Origin: Clostridia bacterium
GTDB taxonomy: Bacteria; Bacillota; Clostridia; Oscillospirales; CAG-272
NCBI GenBank assembly: GCA_017621755.1
Contig: JAGASL010000041.1
Coordinates: 1 to 64,000 of the forward strand
DNA: 64,000 bases
Reading direction: 5' to 3'
In this document: one piece after another, positions 7,869 through 17,501 of the stretch
Numbering within the stretch: position 1 is the stretch's first letter
How the letters are laid out: each line of letters starts with the position of its first letter
The notes under the pieces: model-generated
Told to the model about the DNA's origin: nothing
Seen by the model: only the letters and a program-made list of their open reading frames with translations
Database searches by the model: none
Program-made: the position numbers and the translations under genes

Positions 7869-8756
7869 ATGAAGCATATGGCAAAGCTGCGGCTGGTGGC
7901 CGCCATGCTGATCTTTGGCACGATCGGCCTGTTCGTTCGCTATCTCAATCTCCCCTCGGGCATGATCGCCTGCGTGCGCGGCCTGGTGGGCACCCTGGTG
8001 CTGTTGCTGATCATGGCGCTGCTGCGCAAGCGCCCGTCTCTTGCCGCGATCAAGAAAAATCTTTTGCGGCTTCTGCTCTCTGGTGCCTTTATCGGCTTTA
8101 ACTGGATCCTGCTGTTCGAGGCCTATCGCTATACCACCGTTTCCACCGCTACGCTCTGCTACTATATGGCCCCCATTTTCGTGGTACTGGGCGCTGCGCT
8201 GCTGCTGCGTGAGAAGCTAACGGCGCGCAAGCTGCTTTGCGTGCTGGTGGCGCTTGTCGGCATGGTCGGCGTTTCCGGCATGGCGGAAAACGGCCTGCCT
8301 ACGCTTGCCGAGGCGCAGGGCATTCTCTTTGGCCTTGGTGCCGCCCTGCTGTACGCCAGCGTCATGCTGCTGAATAAAGGGCTGCGTGAGATCGATGCCT
8401 ATGATAAGACCGTGGTGCAGCTGGCCGCTGCGGCGCTGGTCATTCTGCCCTACACGCTGGCGGTAGAGGGGGGCGGGGCATGGCTCTCGCTTGATCTGCC
8501 CACCCTGCTGCTGCTGTTGCTGGTGGGTGTGGTGCATACTGGGCTAGCGTATTTTCTCTATTTTGGCGCCATGGGTGGGCTTCACGCCCAAACGGTGGCC
8601 ATTCTCAGCTATATCGACCCGGCCGTGGCCGTGCTGCTTTCCATGCTGGTGCTGCATGAGGGGATGACCCCCCTTGGCCTGGGTGGCGCCGTGCTGGTTC
8701 TGCTCGCGGCGTTGGTCAGCGAATTGCCCGCAAAGACAGCCAAAAAAAGCCGGTAA
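7869..8756 (+). CDS. EamA/DMT-family transporter (295 aa)
   Basis: Ten hydrophobic segments in two EamA repeats of about 140 residues, the standard length for drug/metabolite transporters. The N-terminus (LRLVAAMLIFGTIGLFVRYL) and the second-repeat motif (TVAILSYIDPAVAVLLSMLV) fit the family. Members export or import small metabolites such as amino acids or sugars by proton coupling at the cytoplasmic membrane; the substrate cannot be read from sequence. It is a single-gene unit with its own promoter (7812-7840) and terminator (8769-8793). Two other EamA genes lie at 20317 and 50115, and they are not close copies. Confidence 0.85.
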   Translation: MKHMAKLRLVAAMLIFGTIGLFVRYLNLPSGMIACVRGLVGTLVLLLIMALLRKRPSLAAIKKNLLRLLLSGAFIGFNWILLFEAYRYTTVSTATLCYYMAPIFVVLGAALLLREKLTARKLLCVLVALVGMVGVSGMAENGLPTLAEAQGILFGLGAALLYASVMLLNKGLREIDAYDKTVVQLAAAALVILPYTLAVEGGGAWLSLDLPTLLLLLLVGVVHTGLAYFLYFGAMGGLHAQTVAILSYIDPAVAVLLSMLVLHEGMTPLGLGGAVLVLLAALVSELPAKTAKKSR

Positions 8757-8768
8757 ACGTCAAACTGA

Positions 8769-8793
8769 CCCCTGTATAGCGATTGTACAGGGG
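8769..8793 (+). terminator. Terminator of the EamA transporter gene
   Basis: Arms CCCCTGTA (8769-8776) and TACAGGGG (8786-8793), followed by AAATTTTTATTTTTC. Confidence 0.85.
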
Positions 8794-8882
8794 CCAAATT
8801 TTTATTTTTCGTATAGACGCATAAATTTTAGATCGTTTTTCAAAAAGTTTTGGTTATATTGCACAAAAAACGCATTTGCTGA

Positions 8883-8911
8883 TTGACATTGACAATAGTT
8901 TGTGATATAAT
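8883..8911 (+). promoter_or_regulatory. Strong promoter of the opp operon
   Basis: Consensus TTGACA at 8883-8888, 17-bp spacer, TATAAT at 8906-8911 with an extended -10 (TGATATAAT). A second TTGACA copy directly follows at 8889-8894. The long leader (about 8918-9070) is T-rich with short inverted repeats, including AAGAG near 8969 and CTCTT near 9018, and may be structured, but no known riboswitch is recognised. Confidence 0.85.
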
Positions 8912-9070
8912 CTACAAGCACAAGGTGTGGTCGCAGGCCTTTTTGCCTTGTTTTCGACATAGTTTTACAAGAGGTGCGAGTCTTTTTTGGGAATAGGGCT
9001 TGTACTGTCTTTTTGCGCTCTTAGGCGGTTTTTGCCGTCTTTTGCCTATTAAGAAAGGAAAGGAAAAACC

Positions 9071-10000
9071 ATGAACTCCAAAAACCTGCTCTACATTGCG
9101 AAGCGTATCCTGCTTTGCCTGCTCACGATCTGGGTGGTCATTACGGTTACGTTCTTCGTGGTACATGCCGTTCCCGGTGGCCCGTTCAATGGGGAAAAGG
9201 CGCTCTCCCCCGCGGCAGAGGCTGCCTTAAAGGAAAAATACGGCCTCGATAAGCCGGTATGGCAGCAATACCTGACCTACCTGAGCGATATCGTTACCAA
9301 ATTCGATTTTGGCCCCTCTATCAAGCTGCGTGGTCGTCAGGTCATTGATATTATTGGCGACGGTATGAGAACCTCGGCTAAGCTGGGTCTGATCGCAGCG
9401 GGCATCGCGCTGGTTACGGGCGTTGTGCTTGGCGCGGTAGCGGCGTTGCGCCGTAATAAGATCGTTGACCGTGTGATCATGGTCATTACCACCGCCTTTA
9501 TTTCTATGCCCTCGTTTATCATGGGTACACTACTACTGTTGATATTCGCGGTGAACTTAAGGGTCTTTCCTGCTAACGGCACCACGGCTGCTGGCCTGGT
9601 GCTGCCCGTCATCACCCTGTCGCTGTATCCCACCGCCCACATCACGCGCCTGACTCGCTCTGCCATGCTGGACGTGCTGGGGCAGGATTACATCCGTACC
9701 GCTCGCGCCAAGGGTGTTTCCGGCGCCAAGATCATCTTTGGCCACGCGCTGAAGAACTCGCTGATCCCGGTTATCACCTACTTTGGCCCCATGCTGGCTT
9801 ATATCGTCACCGGCTCTATCGTGGTAGAAAAGATCTTTGCCGTGCCGGGCATTGGCCGTGACTTTGTAAACAGCATCATCAACCGTGACTATCCGCTGGT
9901 TATGGGTACCACCATCGTGCTGGCCAGCCTGATCGTGATCATGAACCTGATCGGCGATATTATGTACAAGGTCGTTGATCCCCGTATTAATCTGGAGTAA
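9071..10000 (+). CDS. oppB: Peptide ABC transporter permease OppB/DppB
   Basis: Inner-membrane permease of 309 residues, the normal length. The N-terminus (RILLCLLTIWVVITVTFFVVHAVPGGPF) is the usual first helix with the VPGGPF motif. The EAA loop lies in DYIRTARAKGVSGAKIIFGHALKNSLIPV, where it contacts the ATPases. It ends in the typical KVVDPRINLE. It pairs with OppC to form the channel for oligopeptides. It is first in a five-gene operon and starts with AAGAAAGGAAAGGAAAAACC before the ATG. Confidence 0.93.
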   Translation: MNSKNLLYIAKRILLCLLTIWVVITVTFFVVHAVPGGPFNGEKALSPAAEAALKEKYGLDKPVWQQYLTYLSDIVTKFDFGPSIKLRGRQVIDIIGDGMRTSAKLGLIAAGIALVTGVVLGAVAALRRNKIVDRVIMVITTAFISMPSFIMGTLLLLIFAVNLRVFPANGTTAAGLVLPVITLSLYPTAHITRLTRSAMLDVLGQDYIRTARAKGVSGAKIIFGHALKNSLIPVITYFGPMLAYIVTGSIVVEKIFAVPGIGRDFVNSIINRDYPLVMGTTIVLASLIVIMNLIGDIMYKVVDPRINLE

Positions 10001-10013
10001 AGGAGGTAGCATC

Positions 10014-11072
10014 GTGAAAAAGAATCCCTTTAGCATGCAGGTAGATCTGGATGCCTTTATCCCCGCCACGAGCGAGGAAAAGGAATACATGGTGCAGATG
10101 CGTCCCTCCTCCACCTTCTTCCGTGACGGCGTGAAGCGCCTGCTGAAGAACAAGGTAGCCACCGTTTGCTTCTTTCTGATCGTGGCGATCGTGATCGCCT
10201 GTATCGTGATTCCGTGGTTTTGGCCCTACTCCTACGATCAGATTCTTGGCCTTGGCGAGTTCGGTAAGACCGATAAGTCCTTTAACAATCTCAAGCCCTT
10301 TGAATATGGCGAGACCGAGCTCGCACGTATAGAAAACGGCGAAAGCGTGTTCCCGCACGTATTCGGCACCGATTCACAGGGGCGTGACTATTTTATCCGC
10401 GTGGTGTACGGTACCCGCATCTCTCTGGTGGTCGGCTTCTTTGCCAGCATTATCGTGCTGGTGATCGGTATGACGATCGGCTCGCTTGCCGGCTATCTGG
10501 GTGGCAAGGTAGATATGATCATCATGCGTATCGTAGATATCATCTATTCCTTGCCGGATGTGCTGATGGTTATTCTGATCGGCACCGTGCTGAAGCAAAC
10601 GCTTGGCGAGGCGATCGAGGGAACCTTCCTGCAATCGATCGGTACCAACATCATCAGTCTGTTTATCGTGTTTGCCGTGCTGTATTGGGTCTCTATGGCA
10701 CGCCTGATCCGCGGTCAGATCCTCTCTCTGCGTGAGCAGGAGTACGTGCTCTCTGCCCGGGCCACCGGCGCCAACGGCCGCTGGATCATTACCAAGCATC
10801 TGGTTCCTAACTGCATTAGTGTCATTATTATCTCTACCGCCCTGCAGATCCCCAGCGCCATTTTTACCGAAAGCTACTTGTCCTTCTTGGGTCTTGGCGT
10901 TAACGCGCCCATGCCCTCGCTCGGCTCGCTTGCTTCGGATGCGCTCAGCGGTATTTCCTCGTATTCCTACCGTCTTGTCATCCCCGCCATCGTCATTTCG
11001 CTGATCGTTCTGTCGCTGAACCTGTTTGGCGACGGTCTGCGTGATGCCTTTGACCCCAAGCTGAATAGTTAA
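10014..11072 (+). CDS. oppC: Peptide ABC transporter permease OppC/DppC
   Basis: The start is the GTG at 10014 behind AAAGGAGG; an upstream in-frame start at 9975 lies inside oppB and lacks a ribosome site. The 352-residue protein has the cytosolic N-terminal stretch, a first helix VCFFLIVAIVIACIVIPWFW, the extracytoplasmic loop GTDSQGRDYFIRVVYGTRIS typical of DppC/OppC, and the EAA loop EYVLSARATGANGRWIITKH. The C-terminus GDGLRDAFDPKL is diagnostic. It forms the transmembrane channel with OppB. It lies 13 bp after oppB. Confidence 0.93.
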   Translation: MKKNPFSMQVDLDAFIPATSEEKEYMVQMRPSSTFFRDGVKRLLKNKVATVCFFLIVAIVIACIVIPWFWPYSYDQILGLGEFGKTDKSFNNLKPFEYGETELARIENGESVFPHVFGTDSQGRDYFIRVVYGTRISLVVGFFASIIVLVIGMTIGSLAGYLGGKVDMIIMRIVDIIYSLPDVLMVILIGTVLKQTLGEAIEGTFLQSIGTNIISLFIVFAVLYWVSMARLIRGQILSLREQEYVLSARATGANGRWIITKHLVPNCISVIIISTALQIPSAIFTESYLSFLGLGVNAPMPSLGSLASDALSGISSYSYRLVIPAIVISLIVLSLNLFGDGLRDAFDPKLNS

Positions 11073-11088
11073 GAAGGAGAGGCAGATT

Positions 11089-12111
11089 ATGGCTTTATTG
11101 GAAGTAAAAGACCTGCACACCTCTTTCTTTACAGATGCAGGCGAGGTAAAGGCCGTTAACGGCGTGTCCTTTAATCTGGATCGCGGCCGCGTTCTCGGCA
11201 TCGTGGGTGAATCCGGCTCTGGTAAGTCGGTTACCGCCTACTCTATTATGCAAATTCTGGCGAGCACGGGTAAGATCGTTTCCGGCTCTGTCAAGATCGA
11301 TGGGCAAGAGCTTGTCGGTGCCGGTGAAAGGGTCATGCGTACTGTGCGCGGCAACCGCATTTCGATCATTTTCCAGGACCCGATGACCTCTCTCAACCCC
11401 ACCTACACCATCGGACACCAGCTGATGGAGGCCATTCTTCTTCATACCGACCGGGATAAGAAGCAGGCCTATGACCGCGCCGTTGAAATGCTGCGTCTGG
11501 TAAATATCAACGAGCCGGAAAAGAGAATGAAGCAGTACCCGCACGAGTTTTCGGGCGGTATGCGGCAGAGAATCGTTATTGCCATGGCGCTGGCCTGCGA
11601 GCCGGATATCCTGATCGCTGACGAGCCGACCACCGCGCTGGACGTAACCATTCAGGCACAGATCCTTGAGCTGATGGGCTCGCTGCAGAAGGAGCTGGGT
11701 ATGGCCATCATCATGATCACGCACGATCTGGGCGTTGTGGCACAGATGTGTGATGAGGTGATCGTTATGTACGCCGGCTCGATCTGCGAGCAGGGCACGG
11801 CAGATGAGATCTTCTATAATCCCAGCCACGAATACACCAAGGGCCTGATGCGCTCTATCCCCACCGTGAATACGATGGGCGAGAAGCTGAAGCCCATCGC
11901 CGGTACGCCGATCGACCTGCTGAATATGCCGGCCGGCTGCCCGTTTGCGCCCCGCTGTGAGGCTGCTATGAAGATCTGCCTGCGCCAGCGCCCCGCTAAG
12001 ATGATCATTAATGACGACCACCACGCCTCCTGCTGGATGAACGTGAAGGAGGAGAAAGCCTTAGGGCTGGTTGAAAAGGAAAACAAGGAGGGGGAAGAGA
12101 GCAATGGCTGA
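11089..12111 (+). CDS. oppD: Peptide ABC transporter ATPase OppD/DppD
   Basis: ABC ATPase of 340 residues with Walker A GESGSGKS, signature FSGGMRQR, Walker [10 protein letters not shown] and switch His in ITHDLG. The C-terminal oligopeptide-transporter extension carries the Cys pattern [14 protein letters not shown], seen in OppD/DppD. With OppF it energises peptide import at the inner face of the membrane. RBS AAGGAGAGG precedes the ATG. It overlaps the start of oppF by 8 bp. Confidence 0.94.
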   Translation: MALLEVKDLHTSFFTDAGEVKAVNGVSFNLDRGRVLGIVGESGSGKSVTAYSIMQILASTGKIVSGSVKIDGQELVGAGERVMRTVRGNRISIIFQDPMTSLNPTYTIGHQLMEAILLHTDRDKKQAYDRAVEMLRLVNINEPEKRMKQYPHEFSGGMRQRIVIAMALACEPDILIADEPTTALDVTIQAQILELMGSLQKELGMAIIMITHDLGVVAQMCDEVIVMYAGSICEQGTADEIFYNPSHEYTKGLMRSIPTVNTMGEKLKPIAGTPIDLLNMPAGCPFAPRCEAAMKICLRQRPAKMIINDDHHASCWMNVKEEKALGLVEKENKEGEESNG

Positions 12112-13090
12112 TGAAATGAAAACACCCCTCATTGAGGTGCGAAATCTAAAGGAATATTTCGATATCAATATGGGTCTTTTCAAGACCAAGCCGCTGAAGG
12201 CGGTAGATGACGTTTCCTTCTTTATCAATAAGGGCGAAACGCTTGGTCTGGTTGGTGAATCCGGCTGCGGCAAGACCACGGTCGGCCGTACCCTGCTTCA
12301 CCTCTACAAGCCCACCGGTGGTGAGATCCTGTACAATGGCAAGCCCATCGTTACGAAGGCGGATATTCGCGAGTTCCGTAAAAAGGCAACCATGGTATTC
12401 CAGGATCCCTACTCCTCGCTGAACCCCCGTATGACTGTTTCCGATATCATTGGCGAGCCGCTTGACGTACATAAGATGTACAAAACGAAAGAGGAACGCC
12501 GCGATATGATCTTAGAGCTGATGGGTCAGGTGGGACTGAACAGCGAGCATGCCTCCCGCTACGCGCACGAGTTTTCGGGCGGCCAGCGCCAGAGAATCGG
12601 CATTGCCCGCGCCCTGGCTATGAAGCCGGATTTCATCGTGTGTGACGAGCCTGTCTCGGCACTCGACGTATCCATCCAGGCACAGGTCATCAATATGTTT
12701 GACGAGCTGCAGGAGAAGATGGGTCTGACCTATCTCTTCATCGCGCACGATCTGCTTGTCGTTCGACACATCAGTGATCGTATTGCCGTGATGTACCTTG
12801 GCAAGATGGTTGAGCTGGCAGATGCCGAGGAGATCTACAACCACCCGCTTCACCCCTATTCTAAGGCGCTGATCTCGGCTGTGCCGATCCCAGACCCGAA
12901 TATTGCCCGCGCTAATCAGCGTATCCCGCTGGGCGGCGATATTCCCAGCCCGCTTAACGCCCCCTCCGGCTGTCCCTTCCGCACCCGTTGCCCCTACGCG
13001 ACCGAGGCGTGCGCGGCAGAAATGCCGGAATTCCGCGAGGTTTCCAAGGGTCACTACGTGGCCTGTCACAACCTCGAAAAGATCAACTGA
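12104..13090 (+). CDS. oppF: Peptide ABC transporter ATPase OppF/DppF
   Basis: The ATG at 12104 ([19 protein letters not shown]) has GGAGGGGGAAG upstream and overlaps the oppD stop, so translation is coupled. Walker A is GESGCGKT, signature FSGGQRQR, Walker [14 protein letters not shown]. The C-terminal extension contains [10 protein letters not shown]. The 328-residue length is normal. It is the second ATPase of the peptide importer. Confidence 0.94.
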   Translation: MADEMKTPLIEVRNLKEYFDINMGLFKTKPLKAVDDVSFFINKGETLGLVGESGCGKTTVGRTLLHLYKPTGGEILYNGKPIVTKADIREFRKKATMVFQDPYSSLNPRMTVSDIIGEPLDVHKMYKTKEERRDMILELMGQVGLNSEHASRYAHEFSGGQRQRIGIARALAMKPDFIVCDEPVSALDVSIQAQVINMFDELQEKMGLTYLFIAHDLLVVRHISDRIAVMYLGKMVELADAEEIYNHPLHPYSKALISAVPIPDPNIARANQRIPLGGDIPSPLNAPSGCPFRTRCPYATEACAAEMPEFREVSKGHYVACHNLEKIN

Positions 13091-13187
13091 TCCCTTTTGT
13101 TCATCATTTGCCGCAAGCGGGGTGCAATACGCTTGCAGCGGTGTGAAATACACGTAAAAAACAAAAAAACCGAAAGGAAAACGTATC

Positions 13188-15056
13188 ATGAAAAAGCTTT
13201 TGGCTCTTATCCTGGTTCTGTCCACCGTTCTGTGCGTTGCTGCCTGCGGCCCGGCTGATACCACGGATCCCAATGCGACCTCTATCAACGTATGTCTCGC
13301 ATCGGAACCCCAGACGCTTGACCCCGCCCTGAACTCTGCTGTTGACGGCGCTACCATGTGCGCTCACCTCTTCTCTGGCCTTGCAAAGTGGGCACAGGAT
13401 GAGGATGGCAAGCTGGTCATCGTTCCCGACCTGGCTATGGCCCTGGTTGACGGTGTTGTCGGCGAAGACGGCAAGGTTACCTACACCTACACCCTGAAGG
13501 AAGGCCTGAAGTGGAGCAACGGTGACGATCTCACCGCCGCTCACATCGTTGATTCCTGGAACCGTGCTGCTTCTGCTGCTCTTGGCGCAGACTACGGCTA
13601 CATGTTCGAGGTTGTTGACGGTTATGCTGAGATCTCTGCTCTCACCGAGAAGCTGGATGAGAACGGCAACGTTGTCATCGACGAAGAGTCTGGCGAGCCT
13701 GTTATGGTTCCCGCCAATCCGGATGCAAAGCTGAACGTAACCGCAAAGGACGAGAGAACCATCGAGGTTGTTCTGGCTAACGCTGTTGCTTACTGGAACG
13801 AGCTGCTGGCATTCCCGACCTACTATCCCGTTCATCCGTCCGCTCTCGATAATGATGAGTGGGCTACCGATCCTTCTACCTACATCAACAACGGCCCGTA
13901 CGTGATGAAGAGCTGGGCACACAACAGCATGATCACGCTGGAGAAGAATGATAACTATCACGCAGCTGATACTGTAAAGATGGATATCATCAACTTCTAC
14001 CTGTCTGATGATGCCAACAACATGCTGGCTAACTTCAAGAATGGCGAGTGGCTGCTGATCGATGATGTTCCGGTTGACGAGATCAAGACCCTGGAGACCG
14101 AGTATCCGGATGAGTTCGTTATCGCCGGCCAGATCGGTACCTACTATGTATGCTGGAACGTAAACGAGGACATCCTGCCCGAGGGTAACGAGCTCACCGG
14201 TGCTGCCGCTGAGGCTGCTAAGGCTGAGATCCGTAACGCTATCGGCCTGCTGTTCGATCGTAACTACCTCGTAGATGCCATTGCACAGGGCGGTCAGCTT
14301 CCCGCTTCCTCCTTCGTTGCTATGGGTATGACCAACCCCGACGGTTCTGAGTTCTACAAGACCGCTGGTAGCGCTGATGATGATTTCGATGGCTACTATG
14401 ACGTAAGCGAGGACGCTCAGGAGAGCAACTTCGCTGCTGCTATCGAGACCCTGAAGAAGTACTACACCTGGGATGATGCTGCTAAGAAGTTCACCAACTT
14501 CCCGTCCATGACCTACCTGTACAACACCAACGATGGTCACAAGGCTATCGGTGAGTACCTGCAGGGCGTTCTGGCCAGCGTTGGTATCGACATGCAGCTG
14601 GAGAACCAGGAGTGGAACGTATTCCTGGAGACCCGTAAGAACGGTGAGTATTCCATCGCTCGTAACGGCTGGCTGGCAGACTACAACGATCCGATCTGCT
14701 TCCTGGATATGTGGACCTCCATCTCCGGTAACAACGACGTTCAGTACGGCAAGGGCGCTCACAAGGATCTTGCTATGTACAACCTCGACCTCACCGCTTA
14801 CGGCTACGAGACCAAGGTTGAGAACGGCACCTGGGCTGAGACCTTCGACGTTCTGATCAGCACCATCAAGTCCTGCACCGACAATGAGACTCGTTACGAG
14901 CTCATGCACCTGGCTGAGGATATGCTGATGGAGACCGGCTGTATCGTTCCCCTGTACTACTACACCGACCTGTACATGGTTGATGATAGCGTAAAGGGCT
15001 TTTTCTCCAACCCGCTCGGCTACAAGTACTTCATGTACTGCACCGTTGAGGGCTAA
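13188..15056 (+). CDS. oppA: Peptide-binding lipoprotein OppA/DppA
   Basis: Lipoprotein signal MKKLLALILVLSTVLCVAAC with lipidated Cys20, then an SBP family 5 fold of 622 residues. Features are ASEPQTLDPALN near the N-terminus, YTYTLKEGLKWSNGD, and GWLADYNDPICFLDMW near residue 500, which is typical of OppA-type oligopeptide binders. It captures extracellular peptides for OppBC-DF. It is the last gene of the operon, 97 bp after oppF. Codon use differs from its neighbours, with many GCT, GTT, GAC and AAG codons, which suggests very high expression. A strong terminator at 15142-15170 closes the operon. Confidence 0.92.
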   Translation: MKKLLALILVLSTVLCVAACGPADTTDPNATSINVCLASEPQTLDPALNSAVDGATMCAHLFSGLAKWAQDEDGKLVIVPDLAMALVDGVVGEDGKVTYTYTLKEGLKWSNGDDLTAAHIVDSWNRAASAALGADYGYMFEVVDGYAEISALTEKLDENGNVVIDEESGEPVMVPANPDAKLNVTAKDERTIEVVLANAVAYWNELLAFPTYYPVHPSALDNDEWATDPSTYINNGPYVMKSWAHNSMITLEKNDNYHAADTVKMDIINFYLSDDANNMLANFKNGEWLLIDDVPVDEIKTLETEYPDEFVIAGQIGTYYVCWNVNEDILPEGNELTGAAAEAAKAEIRNAIGLLFDRNYLVDAIAQGGQLPASSFVAMGMTNPDGSEFYKTAGSADDDFDGYYDVSEDAQESNFAAAIETLKKYYTWDDAAKKFTNFPSMTYLYNTNDGHKAIGEYLQGVLASVGIDMQLENQEWNVFLETRKNGEYSIARNGWLADYNDPICFLDMWTSISGNNDVQYGKGAHKDLAMYNLDLTAYGYETKVENGTWAETFDVLISTIKSCTDNETRYELMHLAEDMLMETGCIVPLYYYTDLYMVDDSVKGFFSNPLGYKYFMYCTVEG

Positions 15057-15141
15057 TTCGAGAAATATAGCCGACCACGGTAGGGATATCTTATAATTGC
15101 ACCATTGGTAAGGTGTCTTTTGACCGTATATACGGACAAAA

Positions 15142-15170
15142 GGGAACCGTGCTATTTCAGCACGGTTCCC
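15142..15170 (+). terminator. Terminator of the opp operon
   Basis: Perfect 12-bp arms GGGAACCGTGCT (15142-15153) and AGCACGGTTCCC (15159-15170), 5-nt loop, then TTTTCTCG. Confidence 0.9.
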
Positions 15171-15198
15171 TTTTCTCGTATAGGCGATTATTTTCCTC

Positions 15199-15227
15199 TT
15201 GCAGGCAGTGAAAAAAGATGGTACAAT
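15199..15227 (+). promoter_or_regulatory. Promoter of the DUF4838-like gene
   Basis: TTGCAG at 15199-15204, 17-bp spacer, TACAAT at 15222-15227, 33 bp before the start codon. Confidence 0.7.
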
Positions 15228-15259
15228 CATGGTAACGATAAAAATGCGAGGATAGGTAT

Positions 15260-17176
15260 ATGATCACGATTTCCGTATGCGGCGAAGAGCAGCCGATTCG
15301 CCTGGCGGCGCACGAGCTGTGTGATACGTTACGCGCTATGGGGCTTTCCGCCCGCTTGGCCGAGCAGGGGGGCATACGCCTTTGCCTGTTTGAGGCGCTT
15401 GGCCTTGTGCCGGTGGGAAAAGACCCTTCGTTAGATGACGAGATCGCTATTGCGGTTGCGCATGAGCAGGGCTATATTGCCGGCGCTAATCCGCGCAGCG
15501 TGCTGATCGCCGCCTATCGCTTTCTTTCTGAGTGCGGTGCTCGCTACGTGCGGCCGGGTAAGGACGGCACCTTTCTGCCGCAGATTACCGCCCTGCCGGA
15601 CGTTTCCTTGCGCGAACTGGCAGACATGCGTTATCGCGCCATCTGCCTTGAGGGGGCGGTGAGCCAAGAGCACGTGATGAATATGATCGAATGGATGCCC
15701 AAGCACGGCTTTAACGCCTATTTTATTCAATTTCGTGACGGCTTTACGTTTTATGATCGCTGGTATTCCCATATTGGCAGCACGGTCAAGACCCCCCAGC
15801 CCATCAGCCGCGAGACCGCTATGGCGTACACCATGGCTGCGCGCCGCGCAATCAAGATGCGTGGTATGCAGTTTCATGCAGTTGGCCACGGCTGGGCGTG
15901 CGAGCCGTTTGGCGTTCGCAACGACGGGTGGGATCCGGTAGAGGAGAGTACGCTGCCAAAGGAATATCTTTCCGTTTGTGCACAGCTGAACGGCAGGCGG
16001 GGCCTTTGGGAAAAAATGCCGCTTTGCACGCAGCTTTGTTATTCCCGCCCGGACGTGCGACACAAAATGGTGGATGCCGCCGTCTCGTATATCCGGGAAA
16101 ATCCGGACGTAGATTATCTCTGCTACGATCTTAGTGACGGGTATCGCAACAGCTGTGAATGTGAGGAATGTCGCCGTTTGCCGCTTGCGGATTATTATTG
16201 GATGATTCTGAACGAATTGGATGAAAGGCTGACAGCAGAGGGGTTAGACACCAAGATCGTTTGGGAGATCTATTCCGATCTTCTCTATCCCCCTATGAAA
16301 ACGCGCTTGAAAAATCCCGGCCGTTTCGTGCTGATGTTTTGTCCGACCGGCCGCGCCTATTCGCGCCATCTGCCGGATGGCTTCCCTGTAACGGAAATTC
16401 CTCCTTATCAGGTGAACGGGGTCTATGATACCTGCATGGAGGATAGCCTGGCCTATCTGTATTACAATAAAAAGCTCTTTGACGGTGATATTTTCTGCTT
16501 TGATTATCACCTCATGTATAACCACTTTATGGATGCCACTAAGGAGAATTTGGCACGGGTGATCTATGAGGATATTCAGCGCTACGATGCCTTCCCGTTT
16601 TCCGGTCTGATGAGCTGCCAGCTACAGCGCATGGCGCTGCCCACCGCCTTGCCCATGGTGGTAATGGGCAAGACCCTGTGGAAGAGAAGCACCCCGTATG
16701 AGGACATTCGACGTGAGCTGTATGCGGCTGCCTTTGGCGAGACCGATCTTGGTGCCGTTACCGACTATCTTGTCGCCCTTTCGGATTGCATCAACGTTGG
16801 TGTCTTAAAGGATGACCGCCGTCCCGCCGACGAGGTGATCGCGCTGATGGAGCGCGCTATCCGCCTGATCGAGGATTTTCGCCCCACGATCGAGCGCCAC
16901 CTTTCCGAGGGGGATCCCTGCCGCGCCAGTAGCTGGCGCCAGCTGCTGCCGCACGGCGAGATCTATACGATGATCGCCCGCTCCTGCATCGCCGAGCTGA
17001 CCGAGGGCAGGGAGGCCGCCGCCGCATGGCGCAAGCGCGCCGCGCAGTACGTATGGGAGCATGAGGACGAGCTTGTTGATGTGTTAGACGGCCACTTCTT
17101 TGACGATATCATCAGCTCCCGCTGCCGCATCGACTTGGGCGACGGCAGTGGCGTAGACGGGCTTGTGCCTGTTTAA
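15260..17176 (+). CDS. DUF4838-type putative glycoside hydrolase (638 aa)
   Basis: The N-terminal 110 residues look like the alpha-glucuronidase/GH20 N-domain fold: AAHELCDTLRAMGLSARL, then GYIAGANPRSVLIAAYRFLS with GARYVRPGKDG, the usual hand-over to the catalytic barrel. The middle part (from about residue 130, ICLEGAVSQEHVMNMIEWMP, through YDLSDGYRNSCECEECRRLP) matches the DUF4838 pattern, including the conserved cysteines of CECEEC. There is no signal peptide, so it probably acts in the cytosol on imported glycan fragments. It stands alone behind the opp operon with its own promoter. The exact substrate is unknown, and the family assignment rests on recalled motifs. Confidence 0.7.
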   Translation: MITISVCGEEQPIRLAAHELCDTLRAMGLSARLAEQGGIRLCLFEALGLVPVGKDPSLDDEIAIAVAHEQGYIAGANPRSVLIAAYRFLSECGARYVRPGKDGTFLPQITALPDVSLRELADMRYRAICLEGAVSQEHVMNMIEWMPKHGFNAYFIQFRDGFTFYDRWYSHIGSTVKTPQPISRETAMAYTMAARRAIKMRGMQFHAVGHGWACEPFGVRNDGWDPVEESTLPKEYLSVCAQLNGRRGLWEKMPLCTQLCYSRPDVRHKMVDAAVSYIRENPDVDYLCYDLSDGYRNSCECEECRRLPLADYYWMILNELDERLTAEGLDTKIVWEIYSDLLYPPMKTRLKNPGRFVLMFCPTGRAYSRHLPDGFPVTEIPPYQVNGVYDTCMEDSLAYLYYNKKLFDGDIFCFDYHLMYNHFMDATKENLARVIYEDIQRYDAFPFSGLMSCQLQRMALPTALPMVVMGKTLWKRSTPYEDIRRELYAAAFGETDLGAVTDYLVALSDCINVGVLKDDRRPADEVIALMERAIRLIEDFRPTIERHLSEGDPCRASSWRQLLPHGEIYTMIARSCIAELTEGREAAAAWRKRAAQYVWEHEDELVDVLDGHFFDDIISSRCRIDLGDGSGVDGLVPV

Positions 17177-17259
17177 GAAAGAAAAGAACCGCATGCAAGG
17201 CCTTGGCTTCTTAGGACAGTTTTTTAACGAACGGCAGACAAACAAGCGGCTAAAACCAG

Positions 17260-17384
17260 AGGCTCCCTTGTGTAAAGGGAGCTGTCAGCGAAGCTGACTG
17301 AGGGATTGTTTTTGTGTAAAATTCAACTTTTACAATCCCTCCGTCTCGCTTGCGCGAGCCACCTCCCTTTGCACAAGGGAGGCT
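17260..17384. repeat. Palindromic intergenic repeat (MITE-like)
   Basis: Left end 17260-17284 (AGGCTCCCTTGTGTAAAGGG...) and right end 17360-17384 are imperfect inverted repeats of each other, and each also folds on itself (CTCCCTT/AAGGGAG). Between them are AGCGAAGCTGAC and TCGCTTGCGCGA mini-hairpins and TGAGGGATTG...CAATCCCT. The element ends in GCTTTTTG, so it may also end transcription. Elements of this look are common between genes in gut Clostridia; the family name is not fixed. Confidence 0.75.
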
Positions 17385-17456
17385 TTTTGTTTGCCTTCAA
17401 GTGCGCACTTACTCACCACCAATCGTGGTTGTGCGATAGAGAACAATTCGAATAGA

Positions 17457-17497
17457 ATACCGCCGAGAATTACCTTTTTGGTAACACTCGGCGGTAT
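17457..17497 (-). terminator. Terminator of the long sigma-factor gene
   Basis: Perfect 11-bp arms ATACCGCCGAG (17457-17467) and CTCGGCGGTAT (17487-17497), with an inner TTACC/GGTAA stem, 5 bp after the stop at 17502. Confidence 0.75.
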
Positions 17498-17501
17498 TTA
17501 T

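Noticed and set aside
8912..9070. Lysine riboswitch before oppB
   Set aside because: Only a short AGAGGTGCGA-like phrase is present and the leader is too short for the five-helix fold.
13104..15230. 708-codon frame opposite oppA
   Set aside because: The same bias effect from the highly expressed oppA gene; Val/Leu-rich translation without any domain.
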